Assembly (NCBI GenBank): GCA_963775695.1 | Contig: CAVZJU010000002.1 | Location: 186,001-250,000 of the forward strand | Reading direction: 5' to 3' | DNA length: 64,000 bases | From: DATBLE01 sp963775695 | Lineage (GTDB): Bacteria > Actinomycetota > Thermoleophilia > Gaiellales > Gaiellaceae | Shown here: one piece after another, positions 56,789 to 64,000 of the stretch | How the letters are laid out: each line of letters starts with the position of its first letter | How positions within the stretch are numbered: the stretch's first letter is position 1 | Notes under the pieces: model-generated | What the model was told of the DNA's origin: nothing | Seen by the model: the letters and a program-made list of their open reading frames with translations, nothing else | The model's database searches: none | Program-made: the position numbers and the translations under genes

Positions 56789-57519
56789 CGGCCGTACACC
56801 GAGACGTGCCGGGGGTTGGAGGCGGTGAACGGCTGTCGGTTCCAGTCGCCCCAGCGCTCCTTCAGCTCGAGGCCGGCGAGGCGCGCCATCAGGTCGAGCT
56901 CGCCCGGGAAGGCGTAGCGCAGATTCACGGGGTAGAGCTTGGTGCCCGCCTCCGTGATCACGACGTGGTTGCTCTCGATCACCTGTGCGATGGGGTCGTG
57001 TCTCGATGCGTCCAGGAAGACCTCATCCGGATTGACGCGCGTCACCTGCGTACGCTGCCCGCGGTCGAAGCGTCCGAGGTCGGGGAGGAAGACCTCGATC
57101 AGGAACAGGCCGCCGTCCGCCAGGTGCGTCGCGACGTTGGCGAAGCACCGCACCTGGTGCTCCTGGTCCAAGAGCCCGAAGAACGTGTTGAAGGCGACGA
57201 AGATCAGCGAGTAGCTGCCGTCCACTCCGACGTCGGCGAAGTCGCCCATCGTCACGGGAATGCGGTCGCCGCCGGGCTTCTCGTGGAGCTTCGCGACCAT
57301 CGCCTCGGACGCGTCGACTCCGTGCACCTCGAGGTCGCGCTCGGCGAGCGGGAGCGCGAGCCGCCCGGTGCCGATCGCAAGCTCGAGCACCGGGCCGTTG
57401 CCGGCGAGCGACGCGAGTGTGTCGACCGCCGCGTCGGTGTCCAGACCGAGGTCGAGCACATGCTGGTCGTACACGTCGGCGATCCGGTCGCCGTAGGTCG
57501 CAGGCCCGTACTCCTCCAT
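56785..57519 (-). CDS. SAM-dependent class I methyltransferase
   Basis: 244 residues from ATG 57517-57519. SAM motif I VLELAIGTGRLALPLAERDL, acidic loop HGVDASEAMVAKLHEK, motif II-like MGDFADVGVDGSYSLIFVAF. C-terminal part has PHV-type beta pattern NHVVITEAGTKLYPVNLRYA. Methyl acceptor unknown. It lies 9 bp after the MBL gene and overlaps the nitrilase start (ATGA). Confidence 0.92.
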   Translation of the reverse strand: MEEYGPATYGDRIADVYDQHVLDLGLDTDAAVDTLASLAGNGPVLELAIGTGRLALPLAERDLEVHGVDASEAMVAKLHEKPGGDRIPVTMGDFADVGVDGSYSLIFVAFNTFFGLLDQEHQVRCFANVATHLADGGLFLIEVFLPDLGRFDRGQRTQVTRVNPDEVFLDASRHDPIAQVIESNHVVITEAGTKLYPVNLRYAFPGELDLMARLAGLELKERWGDWNRQPFTASNPRHVSVYGR

Positions 57520-57528
57520 GCGCGAACG

Positions 57529-58377
57529 CTACCTCGCCCGCAACGCGCCGATGTTCTGCTGGAAGCCCTCGGCGAAGGTCCAGTCGGCGTACTCGGGCGG
57601 GATCTCGTGATCGCCGGGCTTCGCGGCGAGCTCGACGATCGTCTCGATGTACCTGCGGACGGTGGTCAGCGACTCCGGGCCGGCCGGTAGGCCGTGCCCG
57701 GGGACGACGTGCTGGGGGTCGAGCCCGGCCAGGCGGTCGAGGATCGCGAGCCAGTTCTCCGGTGGATGGCCTCGGGTGAGGTTCATGTGCGAGCCGACGC
57801 CGACGAGGTCGCCCGTCAAGAGCACGCGGTCGCCGGGCAGCCACACGACTGAGTCGCTCGCCGTGTGGGCGGCACCGCACTCGATCGCCGTCGCGCCCCC
57901 GAGCTCGCGCTCGCCGGTGAACGTCTCCGTCGGGAGCGCGAGCTCCAGGCCGGGGAGCTCGGCGACGATTCGGCGGCCCTGCTCGCGCTCCCACTCGGGT
58001 GCGTGCTGTTCCTCCAGTTCGGCGAGGTACGTCTCCATCTGCTCCTGCATGCCGGCGACGCGGCCGGGCCCGGCCTCGGCGATCGTCGCCGCGGTCGTCT
58101 CTGCCGCCAGAATCGGGACGTCCGAGAATGCCTGCGCGCCGCCGTAGTGGTCGAAGTCGGCGTGGGTGATGAAGAGCCGCTCGACCGGGCCGGCGAGCTC
58201 CTCCGCCGCGGCGCGCAGGTCTCGCGCCGCCCCGGGCGTGAAGCTGCAGTCGACAACGAGGGCGCGGCCGCCGAGGTCGGCGATGCCGGCGTTGCCGACG
58301 CCGGCGCCGGAGTCGACGGCGACGGCTGCCCAGGCGTGAGGTGCGACCTGCTCGAAGCGGTAGTGGTCCGAGGTCAT
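57529..58377 (-). CDS. Metallo-beta-lactamase fold hydrolase
   Basis: 282 residues from ATG 58375-58377. Zinc motif THADFDHYGGAQAF (T-H-x-D-x-D-H in place of H-x-H-x-D-H, so the first site is altered), VLLTGDLVGVGSHM (bridging Asp) and VVPGHGLPAGPES (last His). The substitution of the first His by Ala/Asp may change metal use. Substrate unknown. Start overlaps the trpA stop (ATGA), hence co-translated with the trp operon. Confidence 0.9.
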   Translation of the reverse strand: MTSDHYRFEQVAPHAWAAVAVDSGAGVGNAGIADLGGRALVVDCSFTPGAARDLRAAAEELAGPVERLFITHADFDHYGGAQAFSDVPILAAETTAATIAEAGPGRVAGMQEQMETYLAELEEQHAPEWEREQGRRIVAELPGLELALPTETFTGERELGGATAIECGAAHTASDSVVWLPGDRVLLTGDLVGVGSHMNLTRGHPPENWLAILDRLAGLDPQHVVPGHGLPAGPESLTTVRRYIETIVELAAKPGDHEIPPEYADWTFAEGFQQNIGALRAR

Positions 58378-59072
58378 GCGTCGAGTCCTTCCCTGAGCGA
58401 GCGGACGTACGCCTCGAGCGCGCTCGGCCCTTCCTCCGCGACCTCGATTGCGCGCGAGCCGACGACGATGCCGTCGGTCAGCGCGGCCGCGGCCCGGGCA
58501 TGCTCGGGCGTGGAGATCCCGAAGCCGGCGTACAGGGGGCGGTCGGTCACGCGGCGCGCCCGCGCGACCAGGCCGGCGAGGGCAGGGGAGAGGCCCGACC
58601 GGGCGCCCGTCGTCCCGGTGAGCGTGACGAGATAGAGCCAACCGTCGGTCTCGGCCGCGGCGAGCGCCAGGCGCTCGTCGGTCGTGTTCGGGGCGACCAG
58701 CTGAATGCGCCTGAGCGCGGGCCGTTCTCCGGCGGGCAGGTCGGCGACGATCAGGCTCGCGGCCCCGGCGCTCAGGGCATCCTCCGCGAAGCGCTCCCAG
58801 CCGTACGCCTCGAGCAGTGAGGAGTACGTCATCGGCACGAGCGGTACGGCGACGCGCTCGCGCGCCGCGGCCAGGCATTCGAGACAGGCCTTCGTGCGCA
58901 TGCCCGCCGCCAGCGCGCGCCCGGCGGCCCGCCGGATCACCGGACCGTCTGCCAGCGGATCGGAGAAGGGAAAGCCGATCTCGACCAGGTCGGCGCCGCC
59001 CGCCTCGGCGGCCGCGGCCAGCTCCGGCGTGTCCGCGCCGGCCATCAGGTATACGACGAGTGCCGTGCTCAT
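58374..59072 (-). CDS. trpA: Tryptophan synthase alpha subunit
   Basis: 232 residues from ATG 59070-59072. Catalytic Glu in GADLVEIGFPFSDPLADGPV, and catalytic Asp region LIVADLPAGE; phosphate-binding GFGISTPEHARAAAALTDGI and VVGSRAIE. Slightly shorter than usual (250-270): helix 0 at the N-terminus is missing. Cleaves indole-3-glycerol phosphate to indole, which is channelled to TrpB. Overlaps trpB by four bases. Confidence 0.97.
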   Translation of the reverse strand: MSTALVVYLMAGADTPELAAAAEAGGADLVEIGFPFSDPLADGPVIRRAAGRALAAGMRTKACLECLAAARERVAVPLVPMTYSSLLEAYGWERFAEDALSAGAASLIVADLPAGERPALRRIQLVAPNTTDERLALAAAETDGWLYLVTLTGTTGARSGLSPALAGLVARARRVTDRPLYAGFGISTPEHARAAAALTDGIVVGSRAIEVAEEGPSALEAYVRSLREGLDA

Positions 59073-60244
59073 CGCCGTAGACTCGACGGAGGCGACCGAT
59101 GATCGGAGGTGGCGGCTTTGCCGGCGCCGGAGCGGGAAAGGTGGGCGAGCGCCTCGTCGAGGTCCTTGTCGCCGCGGCCGGAGAGGCAGACGACGATCAC
59201 GTCGCCATCCAGTTCGGCTGCTCGGGCGAGCGCGTGCGCGGGCTCGAGCGCCGGGATGATCCCCTCCGTCTCGGCCAGCCGGCGGAAGGCGCCGAGCGCC
59301 TCGTCGTCGGTGGCCGCGCGGTACTCGACGCGGCCCGAGTCGCGGAGCTGAGCGTGCTCCGGCCCGACGCCGGGATAGTCGAGACCGGCCGAAATCGAGT
59401 GCGCGTCGACGATCTGGCCATCCTCGTCGGCGAGCAGCGAGGAGCGCGCGCCGTGGAGGACGCCCGTTCGGCCGGTGCCGAGGCTCGCGGCGCCGGCGGC
59501 CTCGACGCCGTAGAGGCGGACATCGGGGTCGTCCAGGAAGCCGGCGAACATCCCGATCGCATTCGAGCCGCCGCCCACGCAGGCGATCGCAGCGTCCGGC
59601 AGCCTGCCCTCGGCCTCGAGGACCTGCGCACGCGCCTCGCGCCCGACCACCGCCTGGAGCTCGCGGACGATCTCGGGGTAGGGCTCGGGTCCGACGCACG
59701 AGCCGATCAGGTAGTGGGTCGTCTCGACGTTGGTGATCCAGTCGCGGATCGCCTCGCTGGTGGCCTCCTTCAGGGTCTTCGTCCCGAACTCGACCGGGCG
59801 AACCTCGGCGCCCAGCAGGCCCATCCGCTCGACGTTCGGGCGCTGGCGCCGCATGTCCTCGGCACCCATGTAGACCACGCATTCGAGCCCGAAGCGCGCG
59901 CAGACGGTTGCAGTCGCCACCCCGTGCTGCCCCGCTCCGGTCTCGGCGACGATGCGCTGCTTGCCCAGGCGCCGTGCCAGCACCGCCTGCCCGAGCGCGT
60001 TGTTCAGCTTGTGCGCGCCGGTGTGGAGCAGATCCTCGCGCTTGAGGTACAGGCGCTTGCCGGGGGCGAAGCGCTCGGCGAGCGTCAGCGGGGTCGGCCG
60101 GCCGCCGTACTCGCGGCCGAGCCGGTCGAGCTCGGCGGCGAAGGTCGCGTCGGCCTGGGCGCTGCGCCAACCCGCGTCGAGCTCGTCGAGCGCAGGGATC
60201 AGCGTCTCCGGGACGTACCGCCCGCCGTACCCGCCGTAGCTCAT
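59069..60244 (-). CDS. trpB: Tryptophan synthase beta subunit
   Basis: 391 residues from ATG 60242-60244. GGYGGRYVPETLIPALDELD start, PLP-lysine in REDLLHTGAHKLNNALGQAV (Lys about 79), VAETGAGQHGVATATVCARF, GSNAIGMFAGFLDD (phosphate cup GGGSNA), catalytic Glu region EDMRRQRPNVERM. Condenses indole with serine. TrpB1 type by length and pairing with trpA. It is separated from trpCF by a 148-bp gap with two repeats, so it may have its own promoter. Confidence 0.98.
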   Translation of the reverse strand: MSYGGYGGRYVPETLIPALDELDAGWRSAQADATFAAELDRLGREYGGRPTPLTLAERFAPGKRLYLKREDLLHTGAHKLNNALGQAVLARRLGKQRIVAETGAGQHGVATATVCARFGLECVVYMGAEDMRRQRPNVERMGLLGAEVRPVEFGTKTLKEATSEAIRDWITNVETTHYLIGSCVGPEPYPEIVRELQAVVGREARAQVLEAEGRLPDAAIACVGGGSNAIGMFAGFLDDPDVRLYGVEAAGAASLGTGRTGVLHGARSSLLADEDGQIVDAHSISAGLDYPGVGPEHAQLRDSGRVEYRAATDDEALGAFRRLAETEGIIPALEPAHALARAAELDGDVIVVCLSGRGDKDLDEALAHLSRSGAGKAATSDHRSPPSSLRR

Positions 60245-60269
60245 CGCGGATCGGCTCTTCCGGACGTGG

Positions 60270-60301
60270 CAGGGGTCAGACCCTTGCCATGGCCGAAACG
60301 G
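60270..60301 (+). repeat. Repeat in trp gap, copy 1
   Basis: CAGGGGTCAGACCCTTGCCA followed by TGGCCGAAACGG. It contains a palindrome (GGCAGGGGTC / GACCCTTGCC, imperfect). The CCGAAACGG end is shared with the nucS promoter repeats. Confidence 0.65.
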
Positions 60302-60359
60302 ACGAAGACGCACATGGTTGGGCCAAAGTGTGGACAACCTGGCGCGGACTTGTCGCCTC

Positions 60360-60391
60360 CAGGGGTCAGACCCCTGACATGGCCGAAACGG
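60360..60391 (+). repeat. Repeat in trp gap, copy 2
   Basis: CAGGGGTCAGACCCCTGACA followed by TGGCCGAAACGG, two mismatches to copy 1, same orientation. Perfect core palindrome AGGGGTC-A-GACCCCT. Confidence 0.65.
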
Positions 60392-60392
60392 C

Positions 60393-61550
60393 TCATCTGG
60401 CCGCCGCCACGAACGCCCGCACGCGGTCGTGATCCTTGATCCCGGGCTCGACCTCCAGGCTCGAGCTCGCGTCCACGGCCCACGGTCGCGCTGACGCGAC
60501 CACGCCCGCCACGTTGCCCGGGTCCAGGCCGCCGGCCAGGACGACCCGGCCGTCGACCGCGCGGGCCCGCTCGAGGAGGGTCGGGTCGTCGCCCCCCCAG
60601 GGCAGGTCGACCACCGTCGCGACCTGCTCCCCTTCGCGAAGCAGCACGGCATCGCGGCCGCGGACGGCTCCTTCCTCGCGCTCGTAGAGCTGGACGAGGT
60701 CGGTATCGGCTTCCTCCGGCTCGCCGACGAAGACCGCCACCGACAGCGCCGTGTCGGGAACCGGCAACACCTGCTCTGCGGCGCGCGGACTGGCGGGCTC
60801 GAGGATGAACCCACACAGGTCGGCGCCGGCTTCGACGGCGACCAAGACGTCCTCCTCGCGGGTCAGCCCGCAGACCTTCACGAGCGGGCGAGAGAGGATC
60901 TCGCGGAGCCTGGCCGGCGGGTCGGCGGCCTGCATCAGCGCGCTGCCGATCAGGACGGCATCCGCGCCGGCGACCTCGGCGGCCGCACCCTGTGCCCGCG
61001 TGTGGACGGCGCTCTCCGCGACCACGACCCGGTCCCGCGGAGCCGCCGCGACCAGCCGAAGCTGTGCCTCGCGGTCGATCGCGAACGTCGCCAGGTCGCG
61101 GGCGTTGATCCCGATCGGGTCTGCGCCCAGCGCGACGGCACGCTTGAGCTCCGCCGCGTCGTGCGCCTCGACCAGCGTGTCGAGCCCGATCCGCATCGCA
61201 TGTTCCATCAGGCGAGCAACCGCGCGGTCGTCGAGGTCACGCAGGACGAGCAGGGCGGCGTCGGCGCCCGCGGAGCGGACGTCGTCGAGGTCCTGCTCCT
61301 TCGAGAAGAAGCCCTTCGCGAGGAGTGGCACCCAGCTCGCCGACCGAGCGGCGGCGAGGTCGGCGAGCGAGCCGGCGAAGCGCTCGTCGACGAGCACCGA
61401 AACGGCGACCGCTCCCGCGCCCGCGAACGCGGCTGCCAGCGCGCCCGGGTCGGCGTCCGGCCGGAGGTCGCCGGCCGACGGGGAGCGCCGCTTGATCTCC
61501 GCGATTCCGGCGAGGCCGGCACCGGCGAGCGCGTCGCGGAACCTACCCAT
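60393..61550 (-). CDS. trpCF: Bifunctional indole-3-glycerol phosphate synthase / phosphoribosylanthranilate isomerase (TrpCF fusion)
   Basis: 385 residues from ATG 61548-61550. Residues 1-~215 are TrpC: IAEIKRRSPSAGDLRPDADP, LLAKGFFSKEQDLDDVRSAG, PIGINARDLATFAIDREAQL, VVAESAVHTRAQG. Residues ~220-385 are TrpF: LVKVCGLTREEDVLVAVEAG (catalytic Cys), AGADLCGFILEPASPR, LAGGLDPGNVAGVV and AVDASSSLEVEPGIKDHDRV (catalytic Asp). The usual Q-L-H-G of TrpF is QLYE here. The frame is continuous with no internal start spacing. It performs two consecutive steps of Trp synthesis. Confidence 0.96.
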   Translation of the reverse strand: MGRFRDALAGAGLAGIAEIKRRSPSAGDLRPDADPGALAAAFAGAGAVAVSVLVDERFAGSLADLAAARSASWVPLLAKGFFSKEQDLDDVRSAGADAALLVLRDLDDRAVARLMEHAMRIGLDTLVEAHDAAELKRAVALGADPIGINARDLATFAIDREAQLRLVAAAPRDRVVVAESAVHTRAQGAAAEVAGADAVLIGSALMQAADPPARLREILSRPLVKVCGLTREEDVLVAVEAGADLCGFILEPASPRAAEQVLPVPDTALSVAVFVGEPEEADTDLVQLYEREEGAVRGRDAVLLREGEQVATVVDLPWGGDDPTLLERARAVDGRVVLAGGLDPGNVAGVVASARPWAVDASSSLEVEPGIKDHDRVRAFVAAAR

Positions 61551-62556
61551 GGGAGAAGGCGACGAGTGCGTCGAGCCGCTCGTCTGCGGCTCCGGAATCG
61601 ACTGCTTGCCGGGCGGCGTCGAGCCCCTCGCGGAGATCCTCCGCATGCCCGCCCGCGGCGATCGCGCCGGCGGCGTTGAGCAGGATCGCGTCCCGCTTCG
61701 CTCCCCGCTCTCTCCCCGAGAAGACAGCGCGGATCAGGGCCGCGTTCTCGGCGGGCGAGCCGCCGCGCAGCTCCCCCGGCTCGCAGCGCGCGACGCCCAG
61801 GTCGACCGGATCGATCGTCCGCTCGTGCACCACTCCGTCGACCACCTCGCAGACGAGGTTGGGGCCTGCGGGCGAGAGCTCGTCCACGCCGAATGCACCG
61901 TGGACGACGAAAGCCCGCCGCGCGTCCAGCCGGGCTAGCACCTCCGCGATCGTGGGTACGAGAGCCGGGTCGTAGACCCCGACGAGCTGCGCGCGCGCGC
62001 CGGCCGGGTTGGTGAGGGGGCCGAGTACGTTGAAGACCGTCCGAGCCGCGAGTTCCTTCCGCACCGGCGCAGCGTGCCGGAATCCCGGGTTGTGCGTGGG
62101 TGCGAACAGGAAGCCGAAGCCGAGCTCGTCGATCGAGGCCTCGATCCGTCCGGGCGGCACCTCCAGCGTGAACCCCAGCGCCTCGAGGACGTCGGCCGAG
62201 CCCGACGCCGACGACACCGCCCGGTTGCCGTGCTTGGCGACGCCCGCGCCGGCGGCCGCCGCCACCAGAGCCGCCGCCGTGGAGATGTTGATGGTTGCCT
62301 GCCCGTCGCCGCCGGTCCCGGCGGTGTCGACGAGGTCGTCTCGTCGCGGCGCCACCGCCACGCTCCGGCCCCGGATCGCCTCGGCGAAGCCGGCGATCTC
62401 GTCGGGGGTCTCGCCCTTGAGGCGCAACGCGACCAGGAAGCCGCCGATCTGGGCCGACGTGGCCTCCCCGGCCATGATCTCGTCCATGACCGCGCGTGCC
62501 TGCGCGCGGTCGAGATCGTGTCCGTCCAGCAGAACCGTCAGCGCGTCCTGGATCAT
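61543..62556 (-). CDS. trpD: Anthranilate phosphoribosyltransferase
   Basis: 337 residues from ATG 62554-62556. PRPP-binding VDTAGTGGDGQATINISTAA and VAKHGNRAVSSASGSADVLE, FLFAPTHNPGFRHAAPVRKE, and the NPAGARAQLVGVYDP segment after FNVLGPLT. Transfers phosphoribose to anthranilate. Overlaps trpG (ATGA) and trpCF (8 bp). Length is normal. Confidence 0.98.
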   Translation of the reverse strand: MIQDALTVLLDGHDLDRAQARAVMDEIMAGEATSAQIGGFLVALRLKGETPDEIAGFAEAIRGRSVAVAPRRDDLVDTAGTGGDGQATINISTAAALVAAAAGAGVAKHGNRAVSSASGSADVLEALGFTLEVPPGRIEASIDELGFGFLFAPTHNPGFRHAAPVRKELAARTVFNVLGPLTNPAGARAQLVGVYDPALVPTIAEVLARLDARRAFVVHGAFGVDELSPAGPNLVCEVVDGVVHERTIDPVDLGVARCEPGELRGGSPAENAALIRAVFSGRERGAKRDAILLNAAGAIAAGGHAEDLREGLDAARQAVDSGAADERLDALVAFSHG

Positions 62557-63110
62557 CGGCCCAGGAAGTTCCGGCACAGATCGGGTCCCACCGGCGTGAG
62601 GACGCTCTCGGGGTGGAACTGCACGCCGTCGACCGGGAGCTCGCGGTGGCGAACGGCCATCACCTCGCCGTCGGCGGTCCTCGCAGAGACCTCCAGCGCC
62701 GCCGGCACCCCGACCGCGGCGAGCGAGTGGTAGCGGCCGGCCTGAAACCCCTGCGGCAGCCCCTCGAAGAGGCCGCGCCCGTCGTGCTCGACCGCGCTCG
62801 CCTTGCCGTGCACGAGCTCGCGGGCCCGGCCGATCTCGCCGCCGAAGGCCTCGACGATCGCCTGGTGGCCGAGACACACGCCGAGTGTCGGCGTGGTCGA
62901 CGCGAGCCGCCGGACGATCTCGACCGTCGCGCCCGAGTCGCCGGGCCTCCCCGGCCCGGGTGAGACCACGAGATGCGAGGGTGCCAGCAGCTCGGCCTCG
63001 TCCGCGTCGACCTCGTCGTTCCGGCGCACGACCACCTCGGCGCCGAGCTCCTCGAACAGGTGGACGAGGTTGTACGTGAACGAGTCGTAGTTGTCGACGA
63101 GCAGGATCAT
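62553..63110 (-). CDS. trpG: Anthranilate synthase component II (glutamine amidotransferase)
   Basis: 185 residues from ATG 63108-63110. MILLVDNYDSFTYNLVHLFE, VVSPGPGRPGDSG, nucleophile Cys in LGVCLGHQAIVEAFGG, and His/Glu in GVQFHPESVLTP. Supplies ammonia to TrpE; in some bacteria it also serves p-aminobenzoate synthase. Overlaps trpE (ATGA) and trpD (ATGA), so the three are translationally coupled. Confidence 0.97.
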   Translation of the reverse strand: MILLVDNYDSFTYNLVHLFEELGAEVVVRRNDEVDADEAELLAPSHLVVSPGPGRPGDSGATVEIVRRLASTTPTLGVCLGHQAIVEAFGGEIGRARELVHGKASAVEHDGRGLFEGLPQGFQAGRYHSLAAVGVPAALEVSARTADGEVMAVRHRELPVDGVQFHPESVLTPVGPDLCRNFLGR

Positions 63111-64000
63111 CGCTCGGCAAGCGTAATCGCGGTCTCGAGAGCGGCCAGCTTCCGGAGGCACTCCTCGTGCTCGGCGCTCGGGTCTGAGTCGGCGACGATC
63201 CCCGCCCCGGCCTGGAGGTGTGCGATGCCGTCGTGGAGGACGATGGTCCTGATCGCGATGCAGGTGTCGAGGTCGCCGCCCGGCAGCGCGTAGCCGACCG
63301 CACCCGCGTAAGGCCCGCGCCTGCGGCCTTCGAGCTCGGCGATCAGCTGCATCGCACGCACCTTCGGCGCGCCGGACACGGTCCCCGCGGGGAAGCACGC
63401 GCGGAGCACGTCGAACGGCCGGACGCCGTCGCGCAGCTCTCCGACCACCTCCGAGACGAGGTGGGCGACGTGCGAGAAGCGCTCGGTCTCCATGAAGCGC
63501 CCGACCCGCACCGTGCCGGCACGGCAGACGCGCGAGAGGTCGTTGCGGCCGAGGTCGACCAGCATGACGTGCTCGGCACGGTCCTTCTCCGAGGCGAGCA
63601 GCCGCTCGGCGTCGTCGGTGCCGGGAGTGGTCGTGCCGGCGATCGGGTTCAGGCTGGCGCGCCGGCCCTCGACCTTGACCAGCGTCTCGGGCGAGGAACC
63701 GATCAGGGCGAGGTCGCCGAGCTCGAGCAGGAAGAGGTACGGCGACGGGTTGACGCGCCGCAGCGTGCGGTAGAGATCGAGCGCGCCCGCCGACGTGGGC
63801 CGTTCTGCCCGTTGCGAGAGCACGACCTGGAAGATGTCGCCCGCACGGATGTGCTCCTTCGCCGCGACCACGCTCTGCTCGTACGCGTGCCGCGCCGGCC
63901 GCCGCCGAGTCGGCGCCCGTTTCCCTCCCCCGCGGGGCGGGAGCGCGGGCGCGGGCGCTTCGAGCAGCGATTCCAGTGCCTCGGCGTCACCGCTCAGCAC
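63107..64000 (-). CDS. trpE: Anthranilate synthase component I, C-terminal 297 residues (5' end beyond window)
   Basis: The frame is open to base 64000 and its true start is outside. Chorismate-binding motifs: AYEQSVVAAKEHIRAGDIFQ, VVLSQRAERP, NPSPYLFLLELGDLALIGSS, PIAGTTTPGTDDAERL, HVMLVDLGRNDLSRVCRAGT, FPAGTVSGAPKVRAMQLI and GAGIVADSDPSAEHEECLRK. First committed enzyme of Trp synthesis, working with TrpG. The N-terminal feedback (LLES) region and any leader or attenuator lie beyond the window. Confidence 0.97.
   Translation of the reverse strand: MLSGDAEALESLLEAPAPALPPRGGGKRAPTRRRPARHAYEQSVVAAKEHIRAGDIFQVVLSQRAERPTSAGALDLYRTLRRVNPSPYLFLLELGDLALIGSSPETLVKVEGRRASLNPIAGTTTPGTDDAERLLASEKDRAEHVMLVDLGRNDLSRVCRAGTVRVGRFMETERFSHVAHLVSEVVGELRDGVRPFDVLRACFPAGTVSGAPKVRAMQLIAELEGRRRGPYAGAVGYALPGGDLDTCIAIRTIVLHDGIAHLQAGAGIVADSDPSAEHEECLRKLAALETAITLAER

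Overview
The window is 64 kb of GC-rich chromosomal DNA from a bacterium that looks like an actinomycete-type Actinomycetota, perhaps of the Thermoleophilia (Gaiella/Solirubrobacter side). The basis is many GTG/TTG starts, an initiator tRNA of the Streptomyces/Mycobacterium type with a C1:U72 mismatch, a NucS mismatch endonuclease, a HelD/HelR-type helicase, F420-type luciferase-like enzymes, and ECF sigma/zinc-finger anti-sigma pairs. The class is inference; only the phylum-level call is well supported.

Left flank (1-2600): the start of a secreted PKD / peptidoglycan-binding / L,D-transpeptidase protein that runs off the window edge, a Ppx/GppA phosphatase with an upstream membrane partner, and the initiator tRNA-Met with its terminator.

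Putative genomic island (about 2637-29464): the 3' half of the tRNA is repeated perfectly (46 bp) at 29419-29464, and a decayed third copy lies at 2637-2739. Between them sit cargo genes rather than housekeeping operons: an MMPL transporter, a GNAT enzyme, an FAD oxidoreductase, a DHA2 efflux pump, PRC-barrel and CoA-binding proteins, a frameshifted IS110-type and an intact IS3-type insertion sequence, a small heat-shock protein, a flippase-like membrane protein, DUF1918 and FmdB small proteins, an MgtA-type P-type ATPase, a lone SufB, GroES-GroEL and a cupin. No integrase is visible. The content resembles a stress-tolerance island. Within it hsp20, sufB and groESL share an unusually conserved, structured 5' leader of about 80-88 bp, which I consider the most interesting signal in the window.

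Middle (29.5-47.3 kb): an LLM oxidoreductase-hemerythrin fusion, TfoX-like protein, AAA ATPase, a TetR-HIT-APC permease operon, an ECF sigma factor with a SnoaL-like tail whose 3' end overlaps a convergent STAS gene, two DHA2 drug exporters, one with its own TetR, an IS481 element inserted in a CTAG that served as stop codon for two convergent genes, a two-component system, a secreted protein, thymidine kinase, and an ECF sigma / anti-sigma / secreted-repeat operon.

Right part (47.8-64 kb): a DEAD-box helicase, a HelR-like helicase, a MOSC protein, and nucS preceded by two truncated upstream copies of its own promoter and first ~50 codons. Then come a TetR with tandem operators, an HNH-like protein, a nitroreductase, and a tightly overlapping minus-strand operon trpE-G-D-CF-B-A continuing into an MBL-fold enzyme, a methyltransferase and a nitrilase. 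Small palindromic intergenic repeats are scattered through this half.
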